Shown here: positions 12,987-21,997 of the stretch, one piece after another
Layout of the letters: each line of letters begins with the position of its first letter
How positions within the stretch are numbered: position 1 is the stretch's first letter
Assembly: GCA_045649485.1 (NCBI GenBank)
Contig: JAZRPZ010000117.1
Coordinates: forward strand, 1-64,000
DNA length: 64,000 nt
Direction of reading: 5' to 3'
From: RUG11247 sp045649485
GTDB taxonomy: Bacteria > Bacillota > Clostridia > Christensenellales > Aristaeellaceae
Position numbers and translations under genes: made by a program
The notes under the pieces: generated by a model
The model's input: the letters and a program-made list of their open reading frames with translations, nothing else
Told to the model about the DNA's origin: nothing
Databases searched by the model: none

Positions 12987-14273
12987 ATGGAAGACGGAAG
13001 TTGGTTGCTTATCGTCATTTTTATCAGTATGCTGATCATGGCGTGCTATTTTGCGGTGGCGGAGACTGCGTTTGCAACAGTCAACAAGATCCGCATGAAG
13101 AACCGCGCCGACCGCGGTGACCCTCGTGCGATTCGCGCGATGGAGGTTTTGGAGGATTTCGACAAAGCCATCACCACGATTCTCATTGGTACCAATATCA
13201 CGCACATCGTCGGTGCGGCGATATCCACACTGTTTGTTACGCGTATCTGGGGCAGCGCTGCTGTCACAGTCAGCACCTTTGTTACCACGCTGATAGTATT
13301 CTTCTTCGGAGAAATGCTGCCGAAGAGTTTTGCGAAGAAGTACTGTGAAAGCCTTTCGCTGTGGGCATCCGGCTCGCTGCGCTTTCTGATGAAGGTATTC
13401 ACTCCGCTTTCTTTCCTGCTGACGAAGTTCGGTCAGGCTGTTGCAAAGCTCACAAAGGGCGATGGCGAAGTATCGGTGACGGAGGATGAACTGTACGATA
13501 TCATCGAGACTCTTACAGAAGAGGGTTCGCTGGACGAAGAAAAGGGCGAACTGGTCTATTCTGCCCTGGAGTTTGACGATGTCAGCGCCGGTGATATACT
13601 CACCGCACGCGTAGATATGGTAGCTCTGGACATTGACGATACCCCTGCTGAACTCATGGAACAGATAAAGGGATCTACTCACTCGCGTCTGCCGGTTTAT
13701 CGTGATACGATCGATAATATCATCGGCATTCTGCATATCCGTAAGTATATTAAGGCCTGCATCCATGAAAAGGATGCGCTGAATCTTGAAAGTGTACTTG
13801 ATGAGCCGTACTTTGCGCATTCCAGCATGAAGGTTGATGAACTGCTGCGCGAACTCAGCCGCCGCAAGCTGAATCTGGCCGTCATAACGGACAGTTCCGG
13901 CGGTACTCTGGGTATCGTAACAGTTGAGGATATTCTTGAAGAGCTGGTTGGCGAGCTTTGGGACGAGGATGATACCGTCATCAATTATGTCGTTTCCCTC
14001 GGCGAAGATACCTTCGATGTTTCCACTGCCATGCAGGTCGAGGATGCATTTGAGGAGATCGGCTTTGAAGATCCGCTCAGGCACGACCTTTCCCATAAGA
14101 CTCTGGGCGACTGGGTATATGAGCAATTCGACAAGATCCCCGAAGTGGGCGACTCCTTTGACTACGAAGGGCTGCATGTCACCGTTTCGCGTAAGGACGA
14201 ACGCCGTCTGCTGCGCGTCACGATGAAATTGCCCGAGAAACGCGAAAGCGAAGATGAGGAGGCGGTTGAATGA
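12987..14273 (+). CDS. CNNM/CBS-domain membrane protein (CorC/HlyC family), first of tandem pair
   Basis: The protein has 428 residues. The order is a CNNM (DUF21) membrane domain of three to four helices (residues about 5-180, starting LLIVIFISMLIMACYFAVAETAFATVN), a CBS pair (about 195-330; DILTARVDMVALDI..., RLPVYRDTIDNIIGILHIRKY..., LAVITDSSGGTLGIVTVEDILEELVGELWDE) and a C-terminal CorC_HlyC domain (about 345-420). Family members are Mg2+ or other divalent-ion exporters with nucleotide-sensing CBS domains; older 'hemolysin' names are misleading. The next gene overlaps it by 4 nt and is a paralog. Confidence 0.93.
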   Translation: MEDGSWLLIVIFISMLIMACYFAVAETAFATVNKIRMKNRADRGDPRAIRAMEVLEDFDKAITTILIGTNITHIVGAAISTLFVTRIWGSAAVTVSTFVTTLIVFFFGEMLPKSFAKKYCESLSLWASGSLRFLMKVFTPLSFLLTKFGQAVAKLTKGDGEVSVTEDELYDIIETLTEEGSLDEEKGELVYSALEFDDVSAGDILTARVDMVALDIDDTPAELMEQIKGSTHSRLPVYRDTIDNIIGILHIRKYIKACIHEKDALNLESVLDEPYFAHSSMKVDELLRELSRRKLNLAVITDSSGGTLGIVTVEDILEELVGELWDEDDTVINYVVSLGEDTFDVSTAMQVEDAFEEIGFEDPLRHDLSHKTLGDWVYEQFDKIPEVGDSFDYEGLHVTVSRKDERRLLRVTMKLPEKRESEDEEAVE

Positions 14274-15526
14274 CTCCGATATTCTGGGTCGGTCTGGTTG
14301 CATGTATAGTACTGTCCGGCTTTTTCTCCGGCTCCGAAATGTCATATTCCTCTATGAACCGCGTGCGCATCGAGGGTCTGGCAGAGAACGGCAGCGCTGC
14401 AGCAAAGATTGCGCTGTATATCTATGATAATTTTGAACGCGCCCTTGGCGCTATCCTGATCGGCAATAATCTCGTCAATATCGCGGCGTCCTCCATGGCG
14501 ACCCTGATGGCGATCACGCTTTTCGGCGAGAGCGCTGTCGGTATCGTCAGTGTGATCCTGACGATCACCATCATTGTATTTGGTGAGACCATGCCGAAGA
14601 TCACTGCGAAAAAGAATGCTTCCCGCTTTGCAGTGATGTTTGCTTACCCGCTGAGGCTGGTTATGTGGATCCTGTATCCGCTGGTTCTGCTGGTCGTATG
14701 GGCTACCGAAGGCATAGGCAAGCTGTTCCGCGAGGAGACCAAAGACGACAACACCGGCGTGGAAGAGCTTTCCACTATAATCGAGACCGTTGAGAATGAG
14801 GGCGTAATTGACGCTGACCGCAGTGAACTGCTGCAGGCAGCGCTGGATTTCTCCGAGATCTCTGCGCGCGATGTTATGACCGCCCGTGTGAACGTAATAG
14901 GTCTGGATATTGATGACAGCTGGGAAGAACAGCTGGCGACCATCGAAAATTCCGTATATTCGCGTCTGCCTGTGTACAGGGATTCGCTGGATAACGTCAT
15001 CGGTGTGCTGTATCTGAACCATTTCTTCAAGGCGCTGCTCGATGCGCCGGATGGCATTGTTGACATAAACAAGCTTCTGATGAAGCCGTGCTTCGTATAT
15101 AAGACGGTAAAGCTTCCTACTGTACTGGAGGAGCTGCGCCGCCATAAGACGCAGATAGGCATCGTTACCGATGACTACGGCGGAACCACGGGCATCATCA
15201 CCATGGAAGATGTTCTCGAAGAGATCGTTGGCGATATCTGGGATGAGACCGATGTGGTCGAACAGGATGTTGTTGAGCGTGACGACGGCCGCTATGAACT
15301 GGACGGCGATATGAACATCGATGATTTCCTGGAGATTGTTGAGCGTGGCGACGCAGGTTTCGAGACCGAGGCAGATACCATCAGCGGCTGGACGCTGGAG
15401 GGCTTTGAAGGTTTCCCCGCCGTTGGCGATTCGCTTGAACGCGACGGTTTCCGCATCACTGTTCTGAATATGGACGGTCTGCGCGTTGACCGCGTTCTGG
15501 TAGAAGTCATAAAGGAAGAAGAATAA
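14270..15526 (+). CDS. CNNM/CBS-domain membrane protein, second of tandem pair
   Basis: The protein has 418 residues and starts in the ATGA overlap with the upstream gene, so translation is coupled. Same architecture: CNNM helices (ILSGFFSGSEMSYSSMNRVRIEGLA..., then ILIGNNLVNIAASSMATLMAI), CBS pair (ARDVMTARVNVIGLDI..., RLPVYRDSLDNVIGVLYLNHF..., GIVTDDYGGTTGIITMEDVLEEIVGDIWDE) and CorC_HlyC domain. The conserved SGSEMSYSS segment corresponds to AVAETAFAT in the first protein. Because CNNM proteins are dimers, co-translation of two paralogs would allow a heterodimer; this is inference. Confidence 0.93.
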   Translation: MTPIFWVGLVACIVLSGFFSGSEMSYSSMNRVRIEGLAENGSAAAKIALYIYDNFERALGAILIGNNLVNIAASSMATLMAITLFGESAVGIVSVILTITIIVFGETMPKITAKKNASRFAVMFAYPLRLVMWILYPLVLLVVWATEGIGKLFREETKDDNTGVEELSTIIETVENEGVIDADRSELLQAALDFSEISARDVMTARVNVIGLDIDDSWEEQLATIENSVYSRLPVYRDSLDNVIGVLYLNHFFKALLDAPDGIVDINKLLMKPCFVYKTVKLPTVLEELRRHKTQIGIVTDDYGGTTGIITMEDVLEEIVGDIWDETDVVEQDVVERDDGRYELDGDMNIDDFLEIVERGDAGFETEADTISGWTLEGFEGFPAVGDSLERDGFRITVLNMDGLRVDRVLVEVIKEEE

Positions 15527-15531
15527 ATGAT

Positions 15532-15570
15532 CCGGGCATCTCCGAATGGGAGGTGCCCGGTTTGTTTTTG
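15532..15570 (+). terminator. Terminator of the CNNM pair
   Basis: 12-bp stem CCGGGCATCTCC/GGAGGTGCCCGG (one wobble, 4-nt loop) followed by TTTGTTTTTG. Confidence 0.88.
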
Positions 15571-15588
15571 CTGTTCGGATGGGGATAC

Positions 15589-15618
15589 TTGTCAGAACTT
15601 TGCGGGGCGTGATATACT
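15589..15618 (+). promoter_or_regulatory. Promoter of the YD-repeat gene
   Basis: TTGTCA (15589-15594), an 18-nt spacer and TATACT (15613-15618), 31 bp before the start. Confidence 0.65.
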
Positions 15619-15649
15619 AAACATAGTGTTGATAAGGGGAAGTGTCTGT

Positions 15650-17026
15650 ATGAAGAAGCTGATAGCGATTGCAGTATTTATGAGCATGATGTTTGCCTGT
15701 ACCGGTGCGCTGGCGGATGCGGTGACTGTTTTTGACGGATCGGGAAATCTGTGCGAATCTTATGATACCGAAGCTGCTTCTGTGGTTTATGGTACGGACG
15801 GAGTTGTGCGGCAGTATGATTCCGAAGGCAGGCTTATACAGGTTGGTATGGGTAAATCCGGCACGGCGGGCATGTATTATGAATACGGAAACATGGTGGT
15901 CGAAATCTCAGATGTTCCCTATGATACAGAGAAGGTCGGCAGTGTTTACACGCTGCGTACCATATATGAATATGGTGAAGACGGAAAGCTTGCCCTTGCC
16001 GTGAGGGACGTAGAGTTATACGACTTGGGTGATAATCCGTACGGCTACAGATATTTGCTGGGCTTTTGTTCATGGGGAGTGCAGCCCGTGTATGACGATG
16101 CGGGGCATGCTTACCTCGAATGGCCGGACGGCAAGTTTGAAGAATATGCGGACGGCAAGCTTGTACGCAGCGGCATTGTCGGGGGTTATGAAGCGGTCTA
16201 CGAATATGACGCCGAAGGCAGGCTTGTAAACGAAGGCGGCATTGAGTATGTATATGATGACATGGGAAGGCTCGCGGGACAGTACTATGCCGGAGAGGCG
16301 ATATGCACTGCAGAGTACGCAGATGACGGCACAATGATACTGACGTGGACCGGCGGTATGCAGTGCGTCTGTGATTCTGAAGGCAGGGTGCTGGAGGAAC
16401 GTTATACCTCAGGCAGCGTAACCAGATATGAATATGATGCAAGCGGACGAATGATATCCGAAGAAAGCATAAGCAGCAACGGCAGCGAACGTATGGAATA
16501 TAATTATAACGGACTTCCCACGTTGTACGTATGCGACACGGAGTGGGATTCCCGCCGTGTAGAATATATCTATGCTGAAGACGGACTCACGCTTATGCAG
16601 TATTTGGAGTATGTGGGAGACGAAATATGTATAGAAACTCATTACGATGAGCAGGGAAGAATGAGCAGAGTACTGCACGATGACGGCAGTACCGATATTT
16701 ATGAATATGCGAAAGACGGCAGCGTGACAGTTGAATGCTGCGACAGTGACGGCAATATCACCCGCTCTGAATACTATCCGGGAGGAAGTCTCAAGAGATA
16801 TTACAGTTCGGATATTTCCTATACCGAATATGACGAGGCCGGTTATACTGTCAAATTCGTGTGGGATGACGAAACTTATTATGTATATGAATACTTCTAC
16901 GAGGGCGATGAACTCAAGGCAAAACGCAGTTTCTATGATGATGACGGTGTGCTGATGTTCGAAAAGATACTCGAAGGTGATGAAGTTGCCGAATTGTACA
17001 GGTATTCTGAGGATGAATGGTATTGA
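15650..17026 (+). CDS. Secreted YD/RHS-type repeat protein
   Basis: The protein has 458 residues from MKKLIAIAVFMSMMFA. The start is fixed by AAGGGGAAG upstream and the signal peptide; the longer frame runs back into the terminator. The signal peptide is cleaved probably after ALA (TGALA-DAV). The mature protein is made of about fifteen degenerate YD units (YEYDAEGRLVNEG, YVYDDMGRLAGQYY, YEYDASGRMISEE, HYDEQGRMSRVLHDDG). Unlike true RHS toxins it is small and lacks the core-cleavage motif and a toxic C-terminal domain. Such stand-alone secreted YD proteins probably bind carbohydrate or envelope. No cell-wall anchor is seen. Confidence 0.82.
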   Translation: MKKLIAIAVFMSMMFACTGALADAVTVFDGSGNLCESYDTEAASVVYGTDGVVRQYDSEGRLIQVGMGKSGTAGMYYEYGNMVVEISDVPYDTEKVGSVYTLRTIYEYGEDGKLALAVRDVELYDLGDNPYGYRYLLGFCSWGVQPVYDDAGHAYLEWPDGKFEEYADGKLVRSGIVGGYEAVYEYDAEGRLVNEGGIEYVYDDMGRLAGQYYAGEAICTAEYADDGTMILTWTGGMQCVCDSEGRVLEERYTSGSVTRYEYDASGRMISEESISSNGSERMEYNYNGLPTLYVCDTEWDSRRVEYIYAEDGLTLMQYLEYVGDEICIETHYDEQGRMSRVLHDDGSTDIYEYAKDGSVTVECCDSDGNITRSEYYPGGSLKRYYSSDISYTEYDEAGYTVKFVWDDETYYVYEYFYEGDELKAKRSFYDDDGVLMFEKILEGDEVAELYRYSEDEWY

Positions 17027-17040
17027 CAAATATGTTTTGC

Positions 17041-17087
17041 TGCCCTGCCGGGAAAGCGCACAGGGAGTTGTCCGTTCAGGCAGGGCA
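17041..17087. repeat. 9-bp perfect inverted repeat in the 17027-17305 gap
   Basis: TGCCCTGCC (17041-17049) and GGCAGGGCA (17079-17087) flank 29 nt. There is no T-tract. It precedes the terminator at 17132. Confidence 0.45.
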
Positions 17088-17131
17088 TAAGGCATGGTGA
17101 CTTTACCGCCAAACACACTGATGATTTGAAC

Positions 17132-17173
17132 ACACTGCCCTTTTGCATTATGCAGAAGGGCAGTGTTGTTTTC
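17132..17173 (+). terminator. Terminator of the YD-repeat gene
   Basis: 11-bp stem ACACTGCCCTT/AAGGGCAGTGT (17132-17142/17156-17166) followed by TGTTTTC. Confidence 0.7.
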
Positions 17174-17305
17174 AAAAGACGGCTTTATGTGTGATGAGCG
17201 GTAAATATATTCTGTATTTCGTATGGCGTAAAACGTGATGATATGATATAATTGAGAAAATAGTTAGTTGGTTAATTGATAGCCTGCAAAGGAGTTGTGT
17301 CGAGT

Positions 17306-19045
17306 TTGAAGATGCTTATCCGCCTCGGTCGGGAGGCAATACGGTACAGGAAGCTGTATATCATCGCGATAATATCCACGCTGTGTCTTACGGGCGTTAA
17401 CCTTGCCGCCCCCCGCGTGCTTTCGGCAATGACGGGTCTGGTGGAAAGGGGCATAGACGAATCCATGCTGGTCACGGTAGCCTGGCTGACTGCCGCGCTT
17501 GTGGCGCTGTATCTGCTGAGAGTGCTGTTCCGCTTTTTGAGCAATTACCTGGCGCATCAGGCGGCGTGGTATCTGGTTGGCGACCTCAGAACCAAACTGT
17601 ACGATAAGATCGAGCGTCAGGATCTGGGATTTTTCCACGATAAGCAGACCGGCGATCTGATGAGCCGCGTGGTAAACGATACCCGCGATTTCGAATTGCT
17701 CTATGCCCACATCATTCCCGAGATGATCACCAACGGCATCACTTTTGCGGGCGTACTGACGGTGCTTTTGCTCATCAACTGGAAGCTTGCGCTGGTCACC
17801 TGTTTCCCAATACCGCTGATACTCATATCCGGCATCATCTTTGCCAAAAAGGTGCGTCCCTTCTTTCGTATATCCCAGAAGAAGATGGGCGAACTCAACG
17901 GCAAGCTGCAGGATAATTTCTCCGGTGTGCATGAGATACAGTCCTTCGGTCAGGAAACATACGAGACCGGCCGCGTTGACGAGCAGAATTTCGAGCATGT
18001 ACGCGCCATGCTCCATGCGCTGAAGATAAGCGCCGTGTTCCATCCCTCGGTCGAATTCCTTTCATCTATCGGACAGATACTTGTGGTGGGCATCGGCGGT
18101 CTGCTTGCTTACAGAGAGGGTCTGGATGTTGAAAGCATCGTGGCTTTCATGCTGTACCTCAGCCTGTTCTATGCACCCATTTCGGGTCTGGCAAATCTGC
18201 TGGAGAGCATGCAGTCTTCCATGGCGGGCGCCGAGCGCGTGCTGTCCATTATGGATACTCCCTCCCGCATACAGAACCGTCCCGACGCCAAAGACCTTGG
18301 AAAGGCTCAGGGTTCCATTGCCTTTGAAGACGTGAAATTTTCCTACATACCCGGCGAACCTGTGCTGGACGGCATCTCATTTGATTGCAAGCCCGGCATG
18401 ATGGTGGCGCTGGTAGGTCCCACCGGCGTGGGAAAGACCACGCTGACCCAGCTGATATCCCGCTTCTATGAGCCCACTTCCGGACGCATACTGGTGGACG
18501 GACAGGATATCCGCGACGTTACCTTCGAAAGCCTGCGCCGAAATATTTCCCCCGTGCTGCAGGATACTTTCCTCTTCAACGGAACCATCGCAGAGAATAT
18601 CGGCTATGCAGACCCCAAGGCCACCCGCGATGAGATCATTGCCGCGGCGAAGGCAGCGAATATCCATGCGGACATCATGGAGATGCCCGACGGCTACGAT
18701 ACCCGCGTAGGAGAACGCGGCCTGCGTCTCTCCGGCGGACAGAAGCAGCGCGTTGCCATCGCCCGTGCCATACTGCGCAGGTCGCCCATTATCGTGCTGG
18801 ATGAAGCCACCGCATCCGTTGACGTGGAGACAGAAAAGCAGATACATGCGGCGATTTCCGACCTTGCGGGCCGCCGTACCATAGTCGCCATTGCCCACAG
18901 ACTTTCCACCATACGCAATGCAGACCTGATCCTCGTTATTCAGAACGGCAAGGTTGTCGAGCGCGGCACCCACGAATCGCTGATAGCGCAGAACGGCGTG
19001 TATGCACGTATGGACAGGATCCAGTCCGGCGCGATAAACGGCTGA
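17306..19045 (+). CDS. ABC exporter, fused permease and ATPase (MsbA/lipid or multidrug type)
   Basis: About 579 residues. The N-terminal type I exporter membrane domain has six helices (about residues 15-300); the ATPase domain has Walker A GPTGVGKTT, Q-loop NISPVLQDT, signature LSGGQKQR, Walker B IIVLDEATAS and switch His in AIAHRLSTI. It would work as a homodimer, since no partner half-transporter is adjacent. The start is uncertain: AAAGGAG at 17288-17294 fits the TTG at 17306 (11 nt), with GTG at 17297 and ATG at 17312 as alternatives. The substrate cannot be told. It is monocistronic with a terminator at 19095. Confidence 0.93.
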   Translation: MKMLIRLGREAIRYRKLYIIAIISTLCLTGVNLAAPRVLSAMTGLVERGIDESMLVTVAWLTAALVALYLLRVLFRFLSNYLAHQAAWYLVGDLRTKLYDKIERQDLGFFHDKQTGDLMSRVVNDTRDFELLYAHIIPEMITNGITFAGVLTVLLLINWKLALVTCFPIPLILISGIIFAKKVRPFFRISQKKMGELNGKLQDNFSGVHEIQSFGQETYETGRVDEQNFEHVRAMLHALKISAVFHPSVEFLSSIGQILVVGIGGLLAYREGLDVESIVAFMLYLSLFYAPISGLANLLESMQSSMAGAERVLSIMDTPSRIQNRPDAKDLGKAQGSIAFEDVKFSYIPGEPVLDGISFDCKPGMMVALVGPTGVGKTTLTQLISRFYEPTSGRILVDGQDIRDVTFESLRRNISPVLQDTFLFNGTIAENIGYADPKATRDEIIAAAKAANIHADIMEMPDGYDTRVGERGLRLSGGQKQRVAIARAILRRSPIIVLDEATASVDVETEKQIHAAISDLAGRRTIVAIAHRLSTIRNADLILVIQNGKVVERGTHESLIAQNGVYARMDRIQSGAING

Positions 19046-19094
19046 TGATGATACACGGTGCATAAAATTTTGCCTGTGATGATAACTGTATAAA

Positions 19095-19126
19095 AAATAT
19101 CCCCGCTTACTAAAGCGGGGATATTT
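19095..19126. terminator. Bidirectional terminator between converging genes
   Basis: 14-bp stem AAATATCCCCGCTT/AAGCGGGGATATTT with a 4-nt loop, between the ABC exporter and the phosphohexomutase gene. Confidence 0.88.
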
Positions 19127-19128
19127 GA

Positions 19129-20484
19129 TTATCCGGCGAATTCCTTGTCTATCACTTCGCGGACGGATTCGGGAAGAACGGATGCTATTGTGTACAGCAG
19201 TTCCTTCAGACGTTCGGAGGTATCCGCTTCTCCGCGGAGGGTTATCTGTTCCGCGGTCACAGACTTGCGCATGAGTATCCAGCCGTCTTCGAATTCAAGA
19301 CGTACGCCGTCAAGATGGGCAACCGTGCAGGGCAGGGTCTTTGCGAGGTTTTCTACCTTGTCGAGCCATGCCTGCTGGTCGGCATAGGCGCATGCAACGC
19401 GCATATCCGGAGTTATGGGCGGCAGGACTATCTCGTCTGCAAGGCATGCCAGCGATTTTTCGGAAGCACAGAGTATCTCCGCCATCATGAGGGCGGCATA
19501 CAGACCGTCGTCATAACCGAGCGCGCCGAAGAAGAAATGACCGCTGACTTCGCCTGCGACAGCTGCGCCGACATCAAGGAAGTGCTTTTTGATAAATGCG
19601 TGTCCGCTGCGTTCGGGAACGGGAGTTCCGCCCATTTCGAGGGTGGCTTTGCGGATAACGGAGGAGGATTTCTGGTCGTAAATAACAGGAGTGGGATTAT
19701 CCTTAAGCAGCTTGCGGATGAAGAGCACCAGCGATTTTTCGTTTATTACCGCGCGTCCCTTTTCATCCACGAATACAGCCCTGTCGCCGTCTCCGTCGAA
19801 TGCCACGCCGAAATCTGCGCCGGTTTCGGTCACCTTTGCGCACAGTGCCGAAAGATGCTTGTATTCGGCGGGATTCGGGTCGCGCATGGGGAAGCTGCCG
19901 TCGATCTCGCAGAAAAGCTCGGTGACGTTATAACCGGCGTTTCTGAAAGCTGCGGGTGCTGCCTTGCTCATCGCGCCGCTGCCGGCATCGATAACTACGT
20001 GCAGGGGCTTTGCTGCCCTGAAACGGGCATCAAGCGAAGCGAGGTAGTCGCCAAGTATGTCGACCTTCGTAACGCTGCCCTTGCCGCAGGGATAATTGCC
20101 GGAGTCGATGACGGACTTCAGCTTGTCTATCACGGGGCGGGTCACGGGACTTTCGCCGATCATGAACTTCACGCCGTTGTATTTCGGGGGATTGTGCGAA
20201 GCGGTGACCGTTGCGCCGCCGGCGGCATTGCTGTTTGCCAGCGCATAGTACAATGCGGGAGTGGGGATGGTTCCCAGATCATCTACATTTATGCCGCTTT
20301 CCACAAGTCCGCGGATCAGTTCCTGCTTCAGTTCCGGGGTCGAGATGCGCACATCGCCGCCCACGCGAAACACTGCGCCTTTTGGCAGCATTGCACCCAG
20401 ACCGCGGCCTATATTATAGGTGTCCTGTGCGGTGATCTCGCTTCCGTATATGCCGCGGATATCACAATCTTTGAAAATGCTCAT
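19129..20484 (-). CDS. Phosphomannomutase/phosphoglucomutase
   Basis: The protein has 451 residues of the alpha-D-phosphohexomutase superfamily, which moves phosphate between C1 and C6 of hexoses. It has the active-site loop TASHNPPKYNG with phosphoserine Ser96, the metal-binding loop DGDGDRAVF, the sugar-binding loop GEVSGHFFFG and a C-terminal phosphate-binding domain. AlgC/ManB-like members act on both mannose and glucose phosphates, so substrate choice is open. It is the last gene of a minus-strand run ThuA-FGGY kinase-mutase with a 25-nt gap to the kinase, suggesting that the kinase product or a related sugar phosphate feeds here. AGAGGT precedes the ATG. Confidence 0.92.
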   Translation of the reverse strand: MSIFKDCDIRGIYGSEITAQDTYNIGRGLGAMLPKGAVFRVGGDVRISTPELKQELIRGLVESGINVDDLGTIPTPALYYALANSNAAGGATVTASHNPPKYNGVKFMIGESPVTRPVIDKLKSVIDSGNYPCGKGSVTKVDILGDYLASLDARFRAAKPLHVVIDAGSGAMSKAAPAAFRNAGYNVTELFCEIDGSFPMRDPNPAEYKHLSALCAKVTETGADFGVAFDGDGDRAVFVDEKGRAVINEKSLVLFIRKLLKDNPTPVIYDQKSSSVIRKATLEMGGTPVPERSGHAFIKKHFLDVGAAVAGEVSGHFFFGALGYDDGLYAALMMAEILCASEKSLACLADEIVLPPITPDMRVACAYADQQAWLDKVENLAKTLPCTVAHLDGVRLEFEDGWILMRKSVTAEQITLRGEADTSERLKELLYTIASVLPESVREVIDKEFAG

Positions 20485-20509
20485 ATATACCTCTTGTGTG
20501 TTTCGGATA

Positions 20510-21949
20510 TCAGTGAGTGTGCTTCTTCAGATCATCGAGGAATCTGAGATAGATATCGTTGTAGCGCGGTACCAGTGCGGGATCGGGTTCCACGATCTTC
20601 TCGTAACGGATCATGGCTTCCGCTGCGTTTGCCAGCGAACCGAGGTCTGCGGAGGCAGCCAGCAGCGCCGAGCCCATTGCGGCATCCACCACGCAGGGAA
20701 CCTGCAGGCGGCGATCCAGTATGGACGCGCGGATGCGCAGCCAGAGATCGCTGCGGCATGCGCCGCCGGTGGTGCAGATGGTATCGCCCACATGCGCGCC
20801 GAGCCACTGCATGCGCTCCAGAGCATAGCGTTCGCCGTAGCCTACGCCTTCCATAAGCGCGGGATACAGCCTGCCTTCGAAGATATTGCCGGCATAGAAG
20901 GGCTCGAAATCAGGATCCACGAAGGGGAAGCGTTCGCCCTTTCCGGTAATGGGATAGCAGCGTACGCCGGTGGGAATGAGGGATTCACTTTCGGCGTTCA
21001 GTTCGTCAAAGCTGCGGCCGTTGGCGCACAGGTTCAGACATTTGCCGCCCAGATTGCTTGCGCCGCCCAGCATCCATTCGCCGGAGGGCAGCATGTGGGA
21101 ATAGCTTGAACCGTTGGGGTCTATCACCAGCTCTTTGGTAACGCCCTTCAGCACGAAGGTGGTGCCGATTATGGAAGCCCAGCTGCCGGTCTGTACCGCG
21201 CCTGCGGCGAGCGCAGAGGCATAGCCGTCGGTGGAGCCGCCCACGACCAGCGTCTTTTCGGAAAGCCCCAGCCTTTCGGCTGCTGCGGGGGATACATGGG
21301 CGATGGGTGCGCCGGGACGGACGATCTTTGGCAGCTTGCCGGTATCGATGCCCAGCGCGGCAACTTCTTCGGGCCAGCGGTCGGCAAGCAGATCATAGCC
21401 GGTCTTAAGCGCATTGGAATAATCGGAAACGCAGTATTCGCCGCAGATCAGACCGGTAACATAGTCTGCCTGATGGGCGAAGATGCGGGTCTTTTCGTAT
21501 ATATCCGGACGCTGACGCAATACCCACAGCACGCGGGGCAGGGAGAAGGATGCTCCGAATTTCAAACCGTGCTTCTTCTCATGAGCACCCATTGCGGCGT
21601 GAACGATGGCGGCCTCTTCCTTGGCGCGGGGATCGTTGTACATTATGCCGTTCATGAGCGGTTCGAATTCCGCGTTCAGGGGCACGATGGTGCCGCTTGT
21701 GCCGTCAATGGATATGGCGCGGATGCGGTCGGTCGATATGCCTTCCTGCTTCAGTGCAGCCGTACACGCGCGCACGGATTCTTCCGCGGCATTTTTCCAA
21801 TCGGCGGGAGACTGTTCATACCAGCCATCGTGGGAGGCAATGTTCAGCTTTGCGAAGGCTATGGACTTTGCGGCCACAACGGTTCCGGCAGCGTCGGCGA
21901 CGACGCATCTTACTCCCTGAGTTCCTACGTCAATACCCATGAAGAGCAT
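20510..21949 (-). CDS. FGGY-family carbohydrate kinase
   Basis: The protein has 479 residues, normal for FGGY kinases. It phosphorylates a sugar with ATP. Phosphate-1 loop: MGIDVGTQGVRCVV; FGGY N-domain: AISIDGTSGTIVPLN; C-domain: VVGGSTDGYASALAAGAV and the adenosine loop ICTTGGACRSDLWLRIRASILDRRLQVP. The last matches the family signature region. Xylulose, ribulose, rhamnulose or gluconate are possible substrates; the context with rhamnose and arabinose genes favours a pentose or 6-deoxysugar but does not prove it. The ThuA-like gene lies 48 nt upstream. Confidence 0.9.
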   Translation of the reverse strand: MLFMGIDVGTQGVRCVVADAAGTVVAAKSIAFAKLNIASHDGWYEQSPADWKNAAEESVRACTAALKQEGISTDRIRAISIDGTSGTIVPLNAEFEPLMNGIMYNDPRAKEEAAIVHAAMGAHEKKHGLKFGASFSLPRVLWVLRQRPDIYEKTRIFAHQADYVTGLICGEYCVSDYSNALKTGYDLLADRWPEEVAALGIDTGKLPKIVRPGAPIAHVSPAAAERLGLSEKTLVVGGSTDGYASALAAGAVQTGSWASIIGTTFVLKGVTKELVIDPNGSSYSHMLPSGEWMLGGASNLGGKCLNLCANGRSFDELNAESESLIPTGVRCYPITGKGERFPFVDPDFEPFYAGNIFEGRLYPALMEGVGYGERYALERMQWLGAHVGDTICTTGGACRSDLWLRIRASILDRRLQVPCVVDAAMGSALLAASADLGSLANAAEAMIRYEKIVEPDPALVPRYNDIYLRFLDDLKKHTH

Positions 21950-21997
21950 TCGGGTTCACACTCCTTGCAGTCAGACGGCGGTATACGCCGCTTTGGA

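Noticed and set aside
11658..14345. An 895-codon open frame on the minus strand
   Set aside because: It crosses two real genes, a terminator and a promoter of the plus strand and shows no domain.
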